This document shows, one piece after another, positions 46,420 through 58,665 of a stretch of 64,000 bases of DNA. This DNA comes from Epiperipatus broadwayi (taxonomy: Eukaryota > Onychophora > Udeonychophora > Euonychophora > Peripatidae): positions 19,153,254 through 19,217,253 of the forward strand of contig JAQFVV010006197.1 of NCBI GenBank assembly GCA_028023455.1. Direction: 5' to 3'. How positions within the stretch are numbered: position 1 is the first letter of the stretch; every line of letters starts with the position of its first letter. The notes under the pieces were generated by a model. The model did no database searches, was not told the DNA's origin, and worked only from the letters and a program-made list of their open reading frames with translations. A program made the position numbers and the translations under genes.

Positions 46420-47970
46420 TGTATAATATCAACAATACTACATAAACACATTAGTCTTCAATGATAATAGAAATATTTCCAGAAGAAGTACTTATAGAAA
46501 CATGCTTAAAAACATGCTTATCCCTTCTTTCATCTAAAATTAACTGAAAGCCAGAGAAATCTTGGGCAACATTTTCTATATGTAAGATAATCAAAAAAAG
46601 TACAAGGTATGGTGAGAATGAGTATCCTGTTTATAAGATGGATAGGAGTCAAGGCAGAAGATGATCATGAACATAGACAGTCTTGTAAACTAAATGATTC
46701 CACATACTTTCAAAAGAACATGGTCCTAAAATTAAAATATAATTGACAGAAATAGTTCAATATATATAAGCAGTTGATACCGAACCATTGCCGTAAATAA
46801 TCACATTAGAGGTTTCTTCAGATGAGATAACTATTCACTGATATCTGTAGACCACAAACAACTTCTCCAAAAATAGAAACAAAGGACTATTATCATTTTC
46901 AGAAAAGTTTTAGTTTAACAAAAAAATGCTTGTAAAATATATTAGAATATGTTTCAGCTTCCAGTGTAGAGGAGATATATTATGACTGTTCAATAATTAA
47001 TCAAATAAGAGATTCCAATGAGCACTTACATACATAGGCAGAGATATTAATTAATTTTAAGATTAAAAATTCCACTGGAATGGAACAATAGCATTTTCTA
47101 AATAACAGCAAACGAATGATAACAAAGATGCTTTAAATTAATGATACCGTTTACTAAATAACAAGATTTCAGCTTAATCTATTCGCTAAATAACATGTTA
47201 ATTAGTACTTGAATTGTAGCAGCAAACTTTTATAATCCAGAGGTCAATATCAACTAGAAGTGAAATGAGAATCTACCAAAAAGGATGAACAGATACGTAT
47301 CTGTTATTAATATCCTAACAATCAACTTTTATTGTTAGTCACAAACCAACTTTGCAATTAAATATAATTTTAATTTAACAAAGTAATAACTATAAAAATA
47401 AGTTTTCACACTTGTTATGTAAAGCGCAAAGGATATTAAATGAATGATTTTCTAAAGATATGAAAAATCTTACTGCCTTTCATGTATATATACAACATGT
47501 AGGATATATATATATATATATAGTACACCTACATTAGCCACAATCAATTTAAAATGGGGGGGGGGATCACATCGGATTGTAGCAGTTTATTTCCCGGGGG
47601 GGGGGTCAAATTGTACGAAATTAAGTGGAAAAGTGCATTCCTAATTATATGCCATCTGAGAACATAATTTGCTTATCTAAAACAATTAGTGGGGGCAAAG
47701 AGATAATACTATTTATCTTAAATAAAAAGTAAACTGAAAAAAGAATGTTGTTTCATGCGTGTAAGATATATATTATACCTAAAAAAGAGATGACATCATG
47801 GTATAATGGCTCAGCAAGACTACAACATAAGATTTGAATTCAATAAATTTGGAAATTTTTTCCTGGTTCGTGAGTCAGCCCAGTGAATTATCACATTATT
47901 GGCCACTAAGTGTGTATATATTAATCTTATTTGGAGATTAATATCACAGAAAATTTAGGTTGGTCAGTTC
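46420..47970. other. AT-rich interval, no gene seen
   Basis: It contains the G-runs at 47557-47606 (listed) and a possible SINE-like stretch at 47795-47905 (GGTATAATGGCTCAGCAAG, then TTGAATTCAATAAA) that is too degraded to assign. Confidence 0.4.
47557..47607 (+). repeat. paired poly-G runs
   Basis: Two runs of nine or more G lie about 35 bases apart (47557-47566 and 47597-47606) in otherwise AT-rich DNA. A third run is at 48524-48533. Isolated G (or C) runs of similar length also occur near 24237 (C), 60300 (C) and 61399 (G). Confidence 0.8.
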
Positions 47971-47989
47971 ACTGATATTTATTTGCTCA

Positions 47990-48042
47990 TAAAATGCAAC
48001 GACGTTTTCGACTCCTATTAGAATGTCACTTTCTTCGAGTTT
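47990..48042 (-). ncRNA. Penelope-type hammerhead-like relic
   Basis: On the minus strand, TCGAAGA is followed by AAGTGAC and a loop, then GTC and GAAAACGTCGTTGC. Helix II pairs GAC with GTC, and helix I could pair AAC with GTT. The first core base is changed and GAAA has one extra A. No coding part is visible next to it. Confidence 0.35.
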
Positions 48043-49650
48043 AATAATTGTGAACAAATATTGAAGAGGTCTGGATATGGAATACTCTACTTAAAAGTGT
48101 CTATAATATGATAACAAACGCATGAAATGACAGAGAATCAGTATATGATTACGTAAAGTTAAGAATTCATTTCTAATAAAAGGTTTTCCGAGGAAAAAAT
48201 CTGATTCATTCATAAAAATAAAGCAAAACTCAGATAAGTCATTGTACTAAATTTGAAATTGACTTAAACTATGCATTACACCACTACAAAATTTTCAAAG
48301 CATACAAAGATGTCCACGATTTTATAACATATATATAAACCTACACACGCACAAAAAGAATATAGTAATAGCAATAAAAATTATTACAACAAATCCATTA
48401 TTTATTATTGCTATTAGCTGAGAAGATCAGACACCAAGTCAGCTGCTGAATGAACTCCTTATAAAGTTAGAAAAGGTGAGCAAATGCTCTCTTTATGATA
48501 TAGAGAGCTAAGCCTTTTGTAATGGGGGGGGGGAATCCCAGTGCTCACATATTACTTTCGGACAATCACACAAATCATTTTAAAAATACCCTGTCAAGTC
48601 AAGAAGCTCGGTGTTAGATAAATTTTCAGATATGAATTTCAGATTTTGGCAAGTTTTCTTATTTAAAAAAGTAACAGCAATAATTGTAAACACATATGTA
48701 ATGTTTTGACTTTTACAGCTTACTCCAATTTATAAACAAGAGCAGAATTCCTACTCTAGTAAGTTAAGGCTATCTATCAGAAGATTGCATACACAATAGT
48801 TATCAGATAATAGTGTAATTTAAACTGGAATTTCTTTGTTAAGAATAAGGATTTGGAATTCAAAGTAGGACCAATGCAGCATTTGGCAAGCATGAAATCT
48901 CTTTAAAGTGACAAACTTAAAGATTTTTTATATCATACAGCTGCCCTAAAAGCAAATCAGTTATCCATTCATTATTAGTTGGAATATGGGCATTTTAGAC
49001 ATTATTAGCAAGAGGATAAAAGAACCCATGTTAATATGAATTAGTCAGATGAGCGATGGCATCTAATACTAATTATAATATTACAATTACTCAGAAAAGA
49101 GAAAAAAATCTTGGGTTTTAATTTATTAATTATCATAATATATTTGAACTTTACGACCATATTGATATTTTTCATCAAATGATCACAGCAAAACCCTTAT
49201 TATAACCTGATTTTTTAGTCTCCAAAAGTAAGTAGCCTAATTAGAGCATTTCTTTAATTCAGAATTCATAAATCTAACAATCATTAGTTCAATACTCAAG
49301 CTAGCTGACACTGGTCAGATCAGTATTACCTGAAGAAGAGAGAATAATAATACTGAAAAATGTTAGTTCTACATTAATCTGTGTATTATTAGAACTAGTT
49401 TAATATGATAATGAAAATAATCTAACACATGACTAAACATGAAATGCCATAATCACAAACCTTCAACCAGTCAAATAAAGAGTTGCTCATAAAGCATTTA
49501 TATAATTTTTATTCAAAAATTTTAAGATATTATATATTTTATTATCAAAAGCAAACAAACTTGCAGCATGAATTGAAAATTAAAACAAACCATGACATAT
49601 TTTTTTTAGCATACACCTAATGTCTGTATTAACATCAGTAATAAAAAAAA
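48043..49650. other. AT-rich interval, no gene seen
   Basis: Somewhat less AT-rich than average but without readable protein or repeat signals, apart from the poly-G run at 48524. Confidence 0.4.
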
Positions 49651-49654
49651 ATTA

Positions 49655-49790
49655 AATGGTATATTGGTTGGAAGTTCATAATTAGTTTGAGTACTGGAGG
49701 TGACAGGACTGGAATGCAATTCAGGGTCATTGAACTCTAGTCTCCACTCTAAAATAATACCAAATCTTGCAGGGTAAACATAAACTAACT
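49655..49790 (-). repeat. SINE copy g
   Basis: On the minus strand, CCCTGCAAGATTTGGTATTA, TTAGAGTGGAGACTAGAGTT, the B-box-like GAATTGCATTCCAGTCC, then GTACTCAAACTAATTATGAA match the family layout. Confidence 0.55.
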
Positions 49791-49794
49791 GACA

Positions 49795-51415
49795 CTATTG
49801 ATAGATAATGATAGAACAGAGAGATATAAGATGAATATCAAATCTTTTTATCATCTCATATTTTAAGTTAATCTTAAGTTTTTACAAATTTACAGCTTAT
49901 TTCTACAATTTTAAAGTAATTTTTGAATATGATTTTTTTCATATTGTTTTTTATAAAACACACATTGCATTCAGTTTGAGATGAATAAAATATTTGATTT
50001 AGAAAATGCTTGCTAAAAACAAGGAGTTTGAAAATGAATTTAAGGGCTTTTCATGTGCAAAATCCTTTTTTTCAATAATTTACTATTCTGTAAAAGGATA
50101 GACTTGACTATAATTTCATTCTGCAGCACATTAATATTTTCATAGTATCATGGATAAATATATAAGATGTCAATACCTTAACTAATTGTAGGCTTTAATC
50201 ATGAGCCATATCTCCAAATAAAAACAACTGACACTGTGTTTCTTTAGAGTACCTTCGAGTTAATCTTTACAATGCAAATATGATCTATCTCTGCCTTTAC
50301 CAAGATCTTCTTACAAAAACAGTATAGGAGATGTCAATATCCATAATATTAGCCAAATGCTTTACAGTGAGATTTTATGATTGTTATTCAGTTTTTATAC
50401 TCTAAATATGATTTCTATTATTGAGATAAATAATAGGACTCAATCAAAATATTGAAACAACGTTAAAAATTACAATTAAGTAAAGTATGTTCTCTGTTTT
50501 TATCTATGATAATCTTCATTTTAGTATAGGTATAAACAATATTTATATTCTAATATTTACATAAATACAGGATGCATGCATTTGATCTTGTTACATGGTT
50601 GGAAGTTTTTTTTATCTACTAGCGCCATCTAGACTTAAATTCTATTCTAAAATATTTTAACAGAGAAAGAACATGCTCTGTTAAAAAAAAAATAGTAATC
50701 ATATACTAAGATAGTGATGTTTCAATATGATCATATCTTCTACAAATTGTATCTCTTCTTAAGTTGTGGAAATGGGTGAGCTCTTTTAAATGATATTTTT
50801 TTTCTTCTTGTAATGACTGAAAACCATAAAAGGATTTTTCTTATAATTTTTATCAGATAGCATTTGTTTGATTTGACATCTTTTATTCATGTTATTGGAT
50901 TTTTTAGAAATCTTCATAGGCTCATTTATTTAGAATTTATTGTATCAGTCATTTTCCATCAAAATATGTGATATCATATTTCAGTGATATCAAACATATC
51001 ATTTTCAATGCAATATGTATTGTGGTATATATAAAAGTTTAAAAATTAAAAAAGACTGGATTTAAGCACTGTAAAAATATGAAAGGTCATCCTAACTGCA
51101 GTAGTGAAGACTAAATCATGTAACAGATATATTTTTTGTTTTCACTATCAATACATTGACATTTACTTTATAAGGTTACTCAGCAGCCAATAATAGCTAG
51201 ATCCTTATTTAATGGCAAATGAATGAATCAAGCTGAATAAACTAAATACTGACTGAAAAAAATTATCTGAAAAGAAAAAAATATTTTCCTGGGCAAACTG
51301 AAGATTTAAAAAATTACAGCCATTCTCACAATATATATAAATTAAGCACTGGAACTTAAGATGTGTTGCAATCATATAGAAATGTTAAACTCTAATCTTT
51401 TCATAGGATTACTAT
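49795..51415. other. AT-rich interval, no gene seen
   Basis: No supported feature. A dispersed short phrase near 50610 (CTAGCGCCATCTAGAC) is GC-richer but unassigned. Confidence 0.4.
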
Positions 51416-51416
51416 C

Positions 51417-52510
51417 TCATCATCATCATTATTGTCAACCATTATCAATCTGCTGCTCTTCAAGTTCAATCCATCTCTGATTTCTAGCCTCTCTTCTCCA
51501 CATCACCCCTGCTCACTTACTTATTTCATCTATCCATCTCACATTGGTTTCTTTCTGGATCTTTTATAATTTATTTAAATCCAGTTTAAGATTTCAATTG
51601 CTCATCTATTACTATCTCTTCTATCAATATGTCCAGCCCAACTCCACTTCAGCCTTTTAATTCTTTCAACAATATCATTAACATCTGTTTGTTCTCTTAT
51701 TCATATATTGCATTTTCAATCTCTTCTTGTTATTCCTATCATGCATCTCTCCATACTTCTTTGAGTGGTTTGTAAATCTCTATAATGCTCTTCTATTAAA
51801 TGTCCAAGTCTCAGATCCATAAGTAAGAATTGGTAAAACACATTTATTAAAAACCCTCTTCAAACCCATAGACATATTTCCTTTTAGTATTAAGTTCTTT
51901 AATTCTATAATTAATTTCATCCATTATATTTCCATCTGTAATAATAATCTGACCAAGGTATTTGTAGTTGTTAACTTTTTTTTTTTTTAACTCATTACAG
52001 TCAATCTTTATTTCCATCTTTTGAGAAAATCCATTGAACATTACTTTAGTCTTTTTAACATTTACCTTTAATCCTCCTTTCTTATTTTCATTTGATAACT
52101 CTTGCAATATTCCATGAAATTCTAAAGCATTATTTTCAAAAACAACTACATCATCTGCAAAATGAAGTAACTTAAATAATCTTCATTTACTTTTACTCCT
52201 TCAGGTTTCCATTTTAATCCACAAAATACTTCTTGCAGCACTGTTGTAAAAAGTTTAGGAGATATGGAGTCACCCTATTTTACACTGTTAATCTTCCTAC
52301 TATCATTATATAATTTAATTGTTGCTGTTGCATTTTTATAAATATTTTTCAGAGTATGACAATATTCTGGGCCTATATCTTGATGATCCAATACTTTGAT
52401 CACTGAAGAAATGCATATAGAATCAAATGCCTTTTCATAGTCTACAAATTCAAAGCATAATGGCAACTCACATTCATACTTAGAATAAAAGTTTCTGGTC
52501 TGTCTTATAA
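51417..52510 (-). pseudogene. RTE-type LINE, 5'-truncated copy A
   Basis: The minus-strand 3' half of an RTE element. The open frame 52466 to 52275 has the finger/palm block MPLCFEFVDYEKAFDS and LDHQDIGPEYCHTLKNIYKN. The palm catalytic motif reads LLHFADDVVVFENN (about 52165-52125), so FADD is intact. A frameshift separates it from the next open frame (52107 to 51847) with LKVNVKKTKVMFN, NYKYLGQIIITDGN and YRIKELNTK, the post-palm domain. The rest down to 51417 is broken C-terminal coding sequence. It ends in (ATG)n-type repeats at 51417-51432. The copy starts at about 52510, so it has lost the endonuclease. It lies 0.8 kb from, and in the same orientation as, copy B. Confidence 0.85.
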
Positions 52511-52514
52511 TACA

Positions 52515-53320
52515 TAGTGCATAATCGACAGATCAAATTCTCTTTCATAAGGACTCACAAAAAATACCATTAGTTTAAATAATTTTCGGCCATATACACA
52601 GTTTCCCATTCAAAAATAGAAGTTTATATATACAGTACATTTCTAATAGAACAAATGTAAACAAAGATATAACAAGTGAATAGTATCAATGCTGTAGAAA
52701 AGCTTTTTAGAAATGAAGTTTCTCTAATTATGCTAGAACAAACTGTATTAAGGAGATTGCAAACAATGGGATACTATCATTGAAAATCAAATTTTATTAT
52801 TTGATTACAGTATTTTATTGCCCAATTATTTCATTCTGCCTTAGGGCCAAGATTTTAATTACATGTAAAAAAATATTTTAAAAAGATAGTAGTAGATCTC
52901 TAAATATTTTAGAAGAGCAAGAAACCCTTCTCACAAAATTCTTTTTCTTATTACTTGCTTAAATAAACTCTATGAGATTCTTTATATAATAGATTTGAGG
53001 AAAGGTTTAAAATGCAAAGAATGGTAAAAATGTTGAAAGTTTGCAATTTCTACGTATGATACTGTAAGAATGAACTAAACAGACAAAATAAATACCAACA
53101 GTTTAAAATCAATTTGTTTTCGTCTGATTTTATTAAAGAAATTTAACTTAAGCGAAATAAAATTATTGTAGTAAATAATACTCGACTTATTTCATAAGCA
53201 AATATTTCTGAAATGATTTTAAAATATTTCAGTTATCACGTGTAAATCTATTTTCTCTTACAACATAAGAGTCTATGAACATTTTTTTATTCTTTAATAT
53301 ATTGTTTATCTTTTAATATA
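52515..53320. other. AT-rich spacer between two RTE copies
   Basis: No gene or recognisable repeat. It separates the 5' truncation of copy A from the 3' tail of copy B. Confidence 0.45.
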
Positions 53321-53949
53321 TTATCATAACCATCATCATTTTCAACCATTATCGATCCACTGCAGGATAAAGGATTCTCCACGTTCAATCCCCTTTTTCC
53401 GATTTCTAGCCTCTCTTTTCCACATCCAAACTTCCTTATTTCATCCATCCACCTCCCATATGGTCTCTTTTAACTCTTTTACAATCTCATGAATTCTGGT
53501 TTAAGATTTCAACTGTCCATCTATTATCATCTCTTATAGAAATAAGTCCAATCCAACTCAACTTCAATCTCTTTAATTCTTTCAATGTCAGTAACACCTG
53601 TTTGTTCTCAAACCCATGTATTGCATTTTTGATTTCTTCTATTTACTCCTAACATGCATCTCTCCATACTTCTTTTAATGGTCTGAAGTCTCATTATTGT
53701 TTTCTATTAAGTGTCCAAATCTCAGATCCATAGGTAAGAAATGGTAAAACATATTTATTAAAAACCATCCTTTTCAAAAACATAGGCATATTTCCTTTTA
53801 GTATGAAGTGATTTCTACCAAAAGCAATCGAACCAAGTTTAATTCTATGATTAAATTCATCCATCACGTTTCTATCTATAATAATAATCTAAGATTTTTG
53901 CAGTTATCTTCTTCTACCTCATCATTATCAATTTTTATTTTATTTTGAA

Positions 53950-55399
53950 AAAATCTATTGAACATTACTTTAGTCTTTTTAAAATTTACCATTAATCCTA
54001 CTTTTTAACATTTCCTGAAGTTCTAAAGCATTATTTGTTAAAACATATATACCATCTTCAAAATCTAGATGACTTAAAGAATTTCCATTTATTTTCATTC
54101 CCTTAGCTTCCTATTTTAATTCATAAAATAATTATTGCAAAACTGCAGCAAATAGTTTTGTAGATATGGAGTCACTCAGCTATACATCCTTTTCAATGTT
54201 AATCTTTTTAATATCATTATGTAATCTAATTGTTACTATTGCATTTTTATAAATATTCTTCAGAATATGACAATATCCTAGGTCTATATCTTGATAATCC
54301 AATGCTTTAATCACTGGAAAAATTATTATAGAATCAAATGCCTTTTCATAAACTTCAATCCAAAGCATAATGGCAACTCATATTCATTGATCCTTTCTAT
54401 AACTTCTCTAAATAGTTGGATATGATTCATTAAACTAAAACCACTTTTATTTCCAGCTTAATTTCTTGGTTGGTTACAATCCAAAATTTGTTAGAGATGA
54501 GTTACAATTATTTTGGTAAAAAATTGTATAAAACTAATAAAAGACTGATAGATCTATAATTTGTAATATCTTTTTTATCACTTTTAAAAATATTAACACT
54601 ACATTATTCCTATCATCTGGTACATCTTTATCATTTAGACATTTGGTTTATAACTTTGCCAAATTTTTTCTATTTCTTCACCTGCTTCTTTTAAAATATC
54701 GATTCTAAAGCCATCATTATGTGGAGATTTTCCCTTCTTCATAAATTTATTTGCATATCTCGCTTTTTCATTTAAAATTCTGGGCAATTCAGAAGATATA
54801 GTAGTTGTAGGTGGTACTTTTCCTTGGTCTTTATTGTTATAGAATTCTTGATAAAACTTTTCTACACATTTCATAATGCCATCTCTCTTCTTAGTAATAG
54901 TTTCATCTGTTTTTTTTTTTTTTTACAGACATAAGTTTCCTATCAAATGTTGTTTACACACTTGAGATTTTAATTTTTTTTTACAGCTTTCATTGCTAGT
55001 TTACAATTATACTTTTTTATATTGTTATTAAACTCTTTTCCACACCCTGTTACAAAATTTGAGATATTCAATCTTCCTTAATGCAACATTTTTATATTTT
55101 TTCATATTACTTTTTTTCTTCATAAATCGTCGTCTAGTAGAAACTGTAGTGGTCAATTGCTGCTTTTTTGTACCAACTATCTTTGATGCAGTTTTTAAAA
55201 GTGTATTGGTTATCTTCCTATTGGTTTCATTCAAATCTGAATCATGTTCAGAATCTATTAATATTTGAAAACGATTTGCAAGTTCCATTTTAAATTCATT
55301 GGACTGTTTCTGAAGATTAGAAGTATCAATTGTAAATATTGTTTTTCTTAATAATTTTTGTCTCTCTAGTTTTGCATTCACATGTATCTTACATCTCAC
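53950..55399 (-). pseudogene. RTE copy B, linker and reverse transcriptase
   Basis: The open frame 55399 to 55028 is the charged linker (KLERQKLLRKT, TVSTRRRFMKKKSN). The frame 54874 to 54635 has CVEKFYQEFYNNKDQGKVPP and KGKSPHNDGFRIDILKEAG, the pre-RT block (KAPGxDxIxxExxK in the family). The frame 54368 to 54180 has YEKAFDSIIIFPVIKALDYQ and YCHILKNIYKNAIVTIRLHN, the fingers/palm. The palm motif near 54085-54060 reads HLDFEDGIYVL where active elements have HLRFADDIVLF, so both catalytic aspartates are affected (FADD to FEDG). KVNFKKTKVMFN-like residues follow near 53985. Confidence 0.8.
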
Positions 55400-55659
55400 T
55401 AATCAATGATCACTTCCTGTGTTGAATTTATTAAGAACATTACAATCTTAAAATACATATTTTCTGTTTGTCAACATATAATCCAATTCTGCTATACTTT
55501 TATTTGGATGTTTCTGTGTGCACTTCTGTTTACCATTTTTTCCAAAAACAGAATTTATAATGTTTTTATTTTTCTGCAAACTCCACAGGTCTTGGTCCTC
55601 TCTCATTTCTATCACCAAAACCAAATTTATCTACAGTACTTTTATTTTTCAATTGTTTA

Positions 55660-56143
55660 CCAATTCTAGCATTAAAATCAATCATGACAATTTAAAAATG
55701 TTGTTTTGTTTGATCAAAAGTTTTTTGCACATTCATATAAAAATCCCCCACTTCTTCATTACAATGAGAACTTGTTGGGGCATAAACCTGAATTATTTGC
55801 ATTTGATAATTGCTATTAAGTTGAAAAATTAATCTTGCCACTCTGTATGATACGTCATCAATCTCCACAATATTGTTTTTCCACTTTTTATTTATAATGA
55901 AATCTGCTCCACTTGTACTTCCAATGTTTGTGCCTTTGTAGTACAGTACATGCTCATTTTTTAAATCAATTGTCTCTTCATCTTTTCTTCTAACTTCAAA
56001 AAGTCTAATAATTTACTATGAGACAGTTCTTCCAATTCTTGTAATCTTCCTTCACTTGAAAGTGATCTGCAGTTGTAAGTACCTAAATAAAATGTCATCA
56101 TCAAATGGTAGCCTGGATATGCAACCAGGAAATTTCTTAGCAC
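55660..56143 (-). pseudogene. RTE copy B, APE-type endonuclease domain
   Basis: The endonuclease that nicks target DNA to prime reverse transcription. From the N-terminus, LGTYNCRSLSSEGRLQELEE (family TYNxRxLxxxxRLxELxE, with the first metal-binding Asn) is at 56090-56030. After a gap, the frame gives YYKGTNIGSTSGADFIINK and IVEIDDVSYRVARLIFQL near 55945-55840. QIIQVYAPTSSHCNEEV follows near 55800, and finally MIDFNARIGKQ near 55685 (family GDFNAxxG). The catalytic GDFN reads IDFN, and a stop comes just before it. It is a dead copy, but the domain is easy to recognise. Confidence 0.75.
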
Positions 56144-56234
56144 TCTTGATCTTTGGCCATCAAATGCTCCCTTGGCTGGTAAATTTACAGCTTCCTGATA
56201 ATGAAAACCATGATTTATTTTTGACTGTCATGAC

Positions 56235-56980
56235 TGTAAATATCTATTAGAAATTATTTTTTTTTTATTGATACATTTATTCTGTCTTCAAAAAAACTCA
56301 AATGATTTCATTTATGAGAAGAAAGACCATGATGTTTTTAGATCTTAAACTCAGAGATAAAAGCCAATAAACTCACCAAACTGGCTAATATGTGTTGGTG
56401 AGCAGCATATCCATGTTCATATATTGTATGAATAATCACATAGTAATTTTCCTTGCTTGGTTACTTTAGGCATGGAAGAGAAATCAAAGGGCTCTCCTTT
56501 CAATTAATAGTAAAAATATCCTTTACATATGTATTTAAATTATGGTATATAACAATGTTTTTTTTAATTATAAAACACAAAGCAGACTTACACTTATAAC
56601 CTTCTATTGCATTTTGTTTTTTAAAACGATTTTAAAAACAACATATAATAATACAGAATGTGATTGTATGCAGAATTGAATAAAAATGAATAATATATAT
56701 ATATATATTTAATTGAAATTTAGAAAAATCCAAATAAATATACATAATATTTTTTTAAACTATCACTTTATTAATACTGAAATATTCACTTATAAATAAT
56801 AATAATAAATTAAAAAATAGAGGGAAACCTCAAATTAACATTTTAATATTTTTATAAATTCAAAATTTCACTTAAAATTTTTTTATTCACTCATTTTTAT
56901 ATAAAAAAACCCATCTATCATGATTTAATTTATTTTCACACAGAATGCTTGAACATAAAAAATAAAATAAGACAACCATT
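56235..56980. other. AT-rich interval, no gene seen
   Basis: No supported feature between the RTE 5' end and the first long palindrome. Confidence 0.45.
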
Positions 56981-56985
56981 TTCAA

Positions 56986-57298
56986 TATAGGGAGCATACC
57001 CATAGCTCAAACAAGTTCTTATTTAATAAGTGCAGTAAGAGAAAATATTTAAAATCTCTATCTAGAATATTCCTATACCCAGACCAATTGGTTTCAAACT
57101 TATGGATCATCTCAGTGAGGAACTATAACGTTTAGTCACTAGGTTGTCTGAATGTTCTAGCTCCTCACTGAGGTGAGCCATAAGCTCAAAACCAATTGGT
57201 CTGGGCATATGAATATTGTAGATAAAGATTTTAAATATTTTCTCTTACCGCACTTATTAAATAAGAGCTTGTTTGAGTTATTGGTACACTCCCTATAT
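56986..57298. mobile_element. long palindromic element 1 (foldback MITE)
   Basis: The left end TATAGGGAGCATACC pairs with the right end GGTACACTCCCTATA. Pairing continues for about 130 bases (AAACAAGTTCTTATTTAATA with TATTAAATAAGAGCTTGTTT; CCCAGACCAATTGGTTT with AAACCAATTGGTCTGGG) to a loop near 57125-57155. Only scattered mismatches are present, so it is young. There is no coding capacity. The TA at each edge would fit a Tc1/mariner-type target duplication. Confidence 0.8.
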
Positions 57299-57402
57299 TA
57301 CATATTTGTAAATACAAGCTTTTTAAAAGCAATGTCACATTATATATGAATTGCTTTATTGATTATGTAATAACCTGTATATTTATACTTTACGTTTGTC
57401 CA

Positions 57403-57775
57403 ATATAATAATATTAAATCGTGCTTTCACACTTCTAATGTAAAGCTATAACAACAAATTGAAAAGTAAATTAAATGGTTGAGAGCTTTCAAGAAGATGT
57501 ACTTCTCATATTCATAGCCAGTTGTGATCCTGTCTTTGAAATCATTATATAAATAAATCTGATATGCAAATTTATCTAAAAAATGGTCTTAGTGACTCTC
57601 ATATAATTTGCATATCAGATTTATTTATATAATGATTTCAAAGAAAGGATCATAACTGGCCATGAATATGAGAAGTACATCTTCTTGAAAGGGCTCAGCC
57701 ATTTAATTTAATTTTCAATTTGTTGTTATAGCTTTACGTTAGAAGTGTGAAAGCACGATTTAATATTATTTTATT
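57403..57775. mobile_element. long palindromic element 2 (foldback MITE)
   Basis: The left arm AATATTAAATCGTGCTTTCA pairs with TGAAAGCACGATTTAATATT, and this continues through AGAAGATGTACTTCTCATAT/ATATGAGAAGTACATCTTCT and ATAAATCTGATATGCAAATT/AATTTGCATATCAGATTTAT to a loop near 57580-57600. The arms are about 165 bases with few mismatches. TTATTGATTATG occurs just before (57358) and just after (57771) the element and could be a long direct repeat. Confidence 0.8.
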
Positions 57776-58164
57776 GATTATGATAACCATCTTTATATGT
57801 ACGTGTGAGTAAAAAAGAATATTATTTGTAAAATTTTATATTATATATATGAGGTATGTGAAACAATGCTCATTCACCATGCTGATCATTACAGTCATGA
57901 AACTGATGAACTCAAAATCTAATGTTGCTGGATCAATTGCTAAATGAGAAAATTATTTTTAAAAAGACAATATGGACTCTTGAGTGATATTCCTGTTCTT
58001 AGCTTGTCATTAAAATGCTACAATATTAATTGACTCCTCAAAAATTGGTGATAATTGTTTTTATTTTATGGGAAATATTTTGTTTGGAGCTTTTACATAT
58101 TCACAAAAGTATGGACCAATAAATAAAAGAAAAAAAAGTCGAGGTATGAGATAATTAAAAAAGA

Positions 58165-58285
58165 GAGAATGATTCCCTTTTTGGTAGTTCATGAAAAGTT
58201 CAAGGACCGGTAGTGACAGAGTTGGGGTTAAAATCCATTGAATTCCAGAATCTATCACTCTATTACTTTATTAAACTGCATATAG
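58165..58285 (-). repeat. SINE copy f1
   Basis: On the minus strand, AATAGAGTGATAGATTCTGG, a B-box-like region, GTCACTACCGGTCCTTGAAC and TTTTCATGAACTACC match the SINE family. Copy f2 follows in the same orientation. Confidence 0.55.
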
Positions 58286-58295
58286 CAAAAATATT

Positions 58296-58390
58296 GAAAT
58301 GGTTTTTTGCTTTGGAGTATATAAAAAGTTTGAGCACTGGACTTAGGGTTACAATGAATTCTAGAACCTATTACCATACCGATACACTTT
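58296..58390 (-). repeat. SINE copy f2
   Basis: On the minus strand, GGTATGGTAATAGGTTCTAG, AATTCATTGTAACCC and AGTGCTCAAACTTTTTATAT match the SINE family. Open frames at 58061-58473 on both strands are by-products of these repeats. Confidence 0.5.
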
Positions 58391-58607
58391 ACTTTTCTAT
58401 TCAAATTACTTTTTTTAATAATATCTTGTGACAATAGAGGAGCTCTAAAACTTAAAATTATTCTGCACAACATATTTGTTTGATGAGATATTTTCTACAA
58501 TTATACAGTTAAACTTTTTCTAGTCATTGACAACTCTCATTAGTTAGTGTTCATGATAGCATTTGAATGGTAATTTTATGTTTTACATTTCTAATGGAAT
58601 AATAAAA

Positions 58608-58665
58608 ATATATACTTTCGTTTTTGTCCTCAGACGTTAGCAATCATCAAGTGATAAACAAAAAC
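58608..58665 (-). ncRNA. Penelope-type hammerhead-like relic
   Basis: On the minus strand, TTGATGATTGCTAACG, then TCTGAGGAC and AAAAACGAAAG give a CUGANGA-like core with the first base lost and a GAAA at roughly the right distance. This is the pattern of Penelope-type terminal motifs in this window, with no coding part nearby. Confidence 0.3.

Larger units (their letters stand above)
53327..56230 (-). mobile_element. RTE-type LINE, near full-length copy B
   Basis: About 2.9 kb on the minus strand, close to the full length of RTE elements (about 3 kb). The order from the 5' side is endonuclease (56143-55660), linker, reverse transcriptase (54870-53950) and C-terminus. The 3' end is CTGCAGTGGATCGATAATGG, then TTGAAAATGATGATGG (53360-53331). 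Shared ends with copies A and C define the family. No long terminal repeats are present. The 5' edge is an estimate. Confidence 0.8.

Noticed and set aside
55059-55832. Plus-strand frames of 69 to 104 residues
   Set aside because: Antisense to the RTE endonuclease and linker, which read well on the minus strand.
57880-57925. CTGATGA near 57902 as another hammerhead
   Set aside because: No GAAA at the right distance and no helix II pairing.
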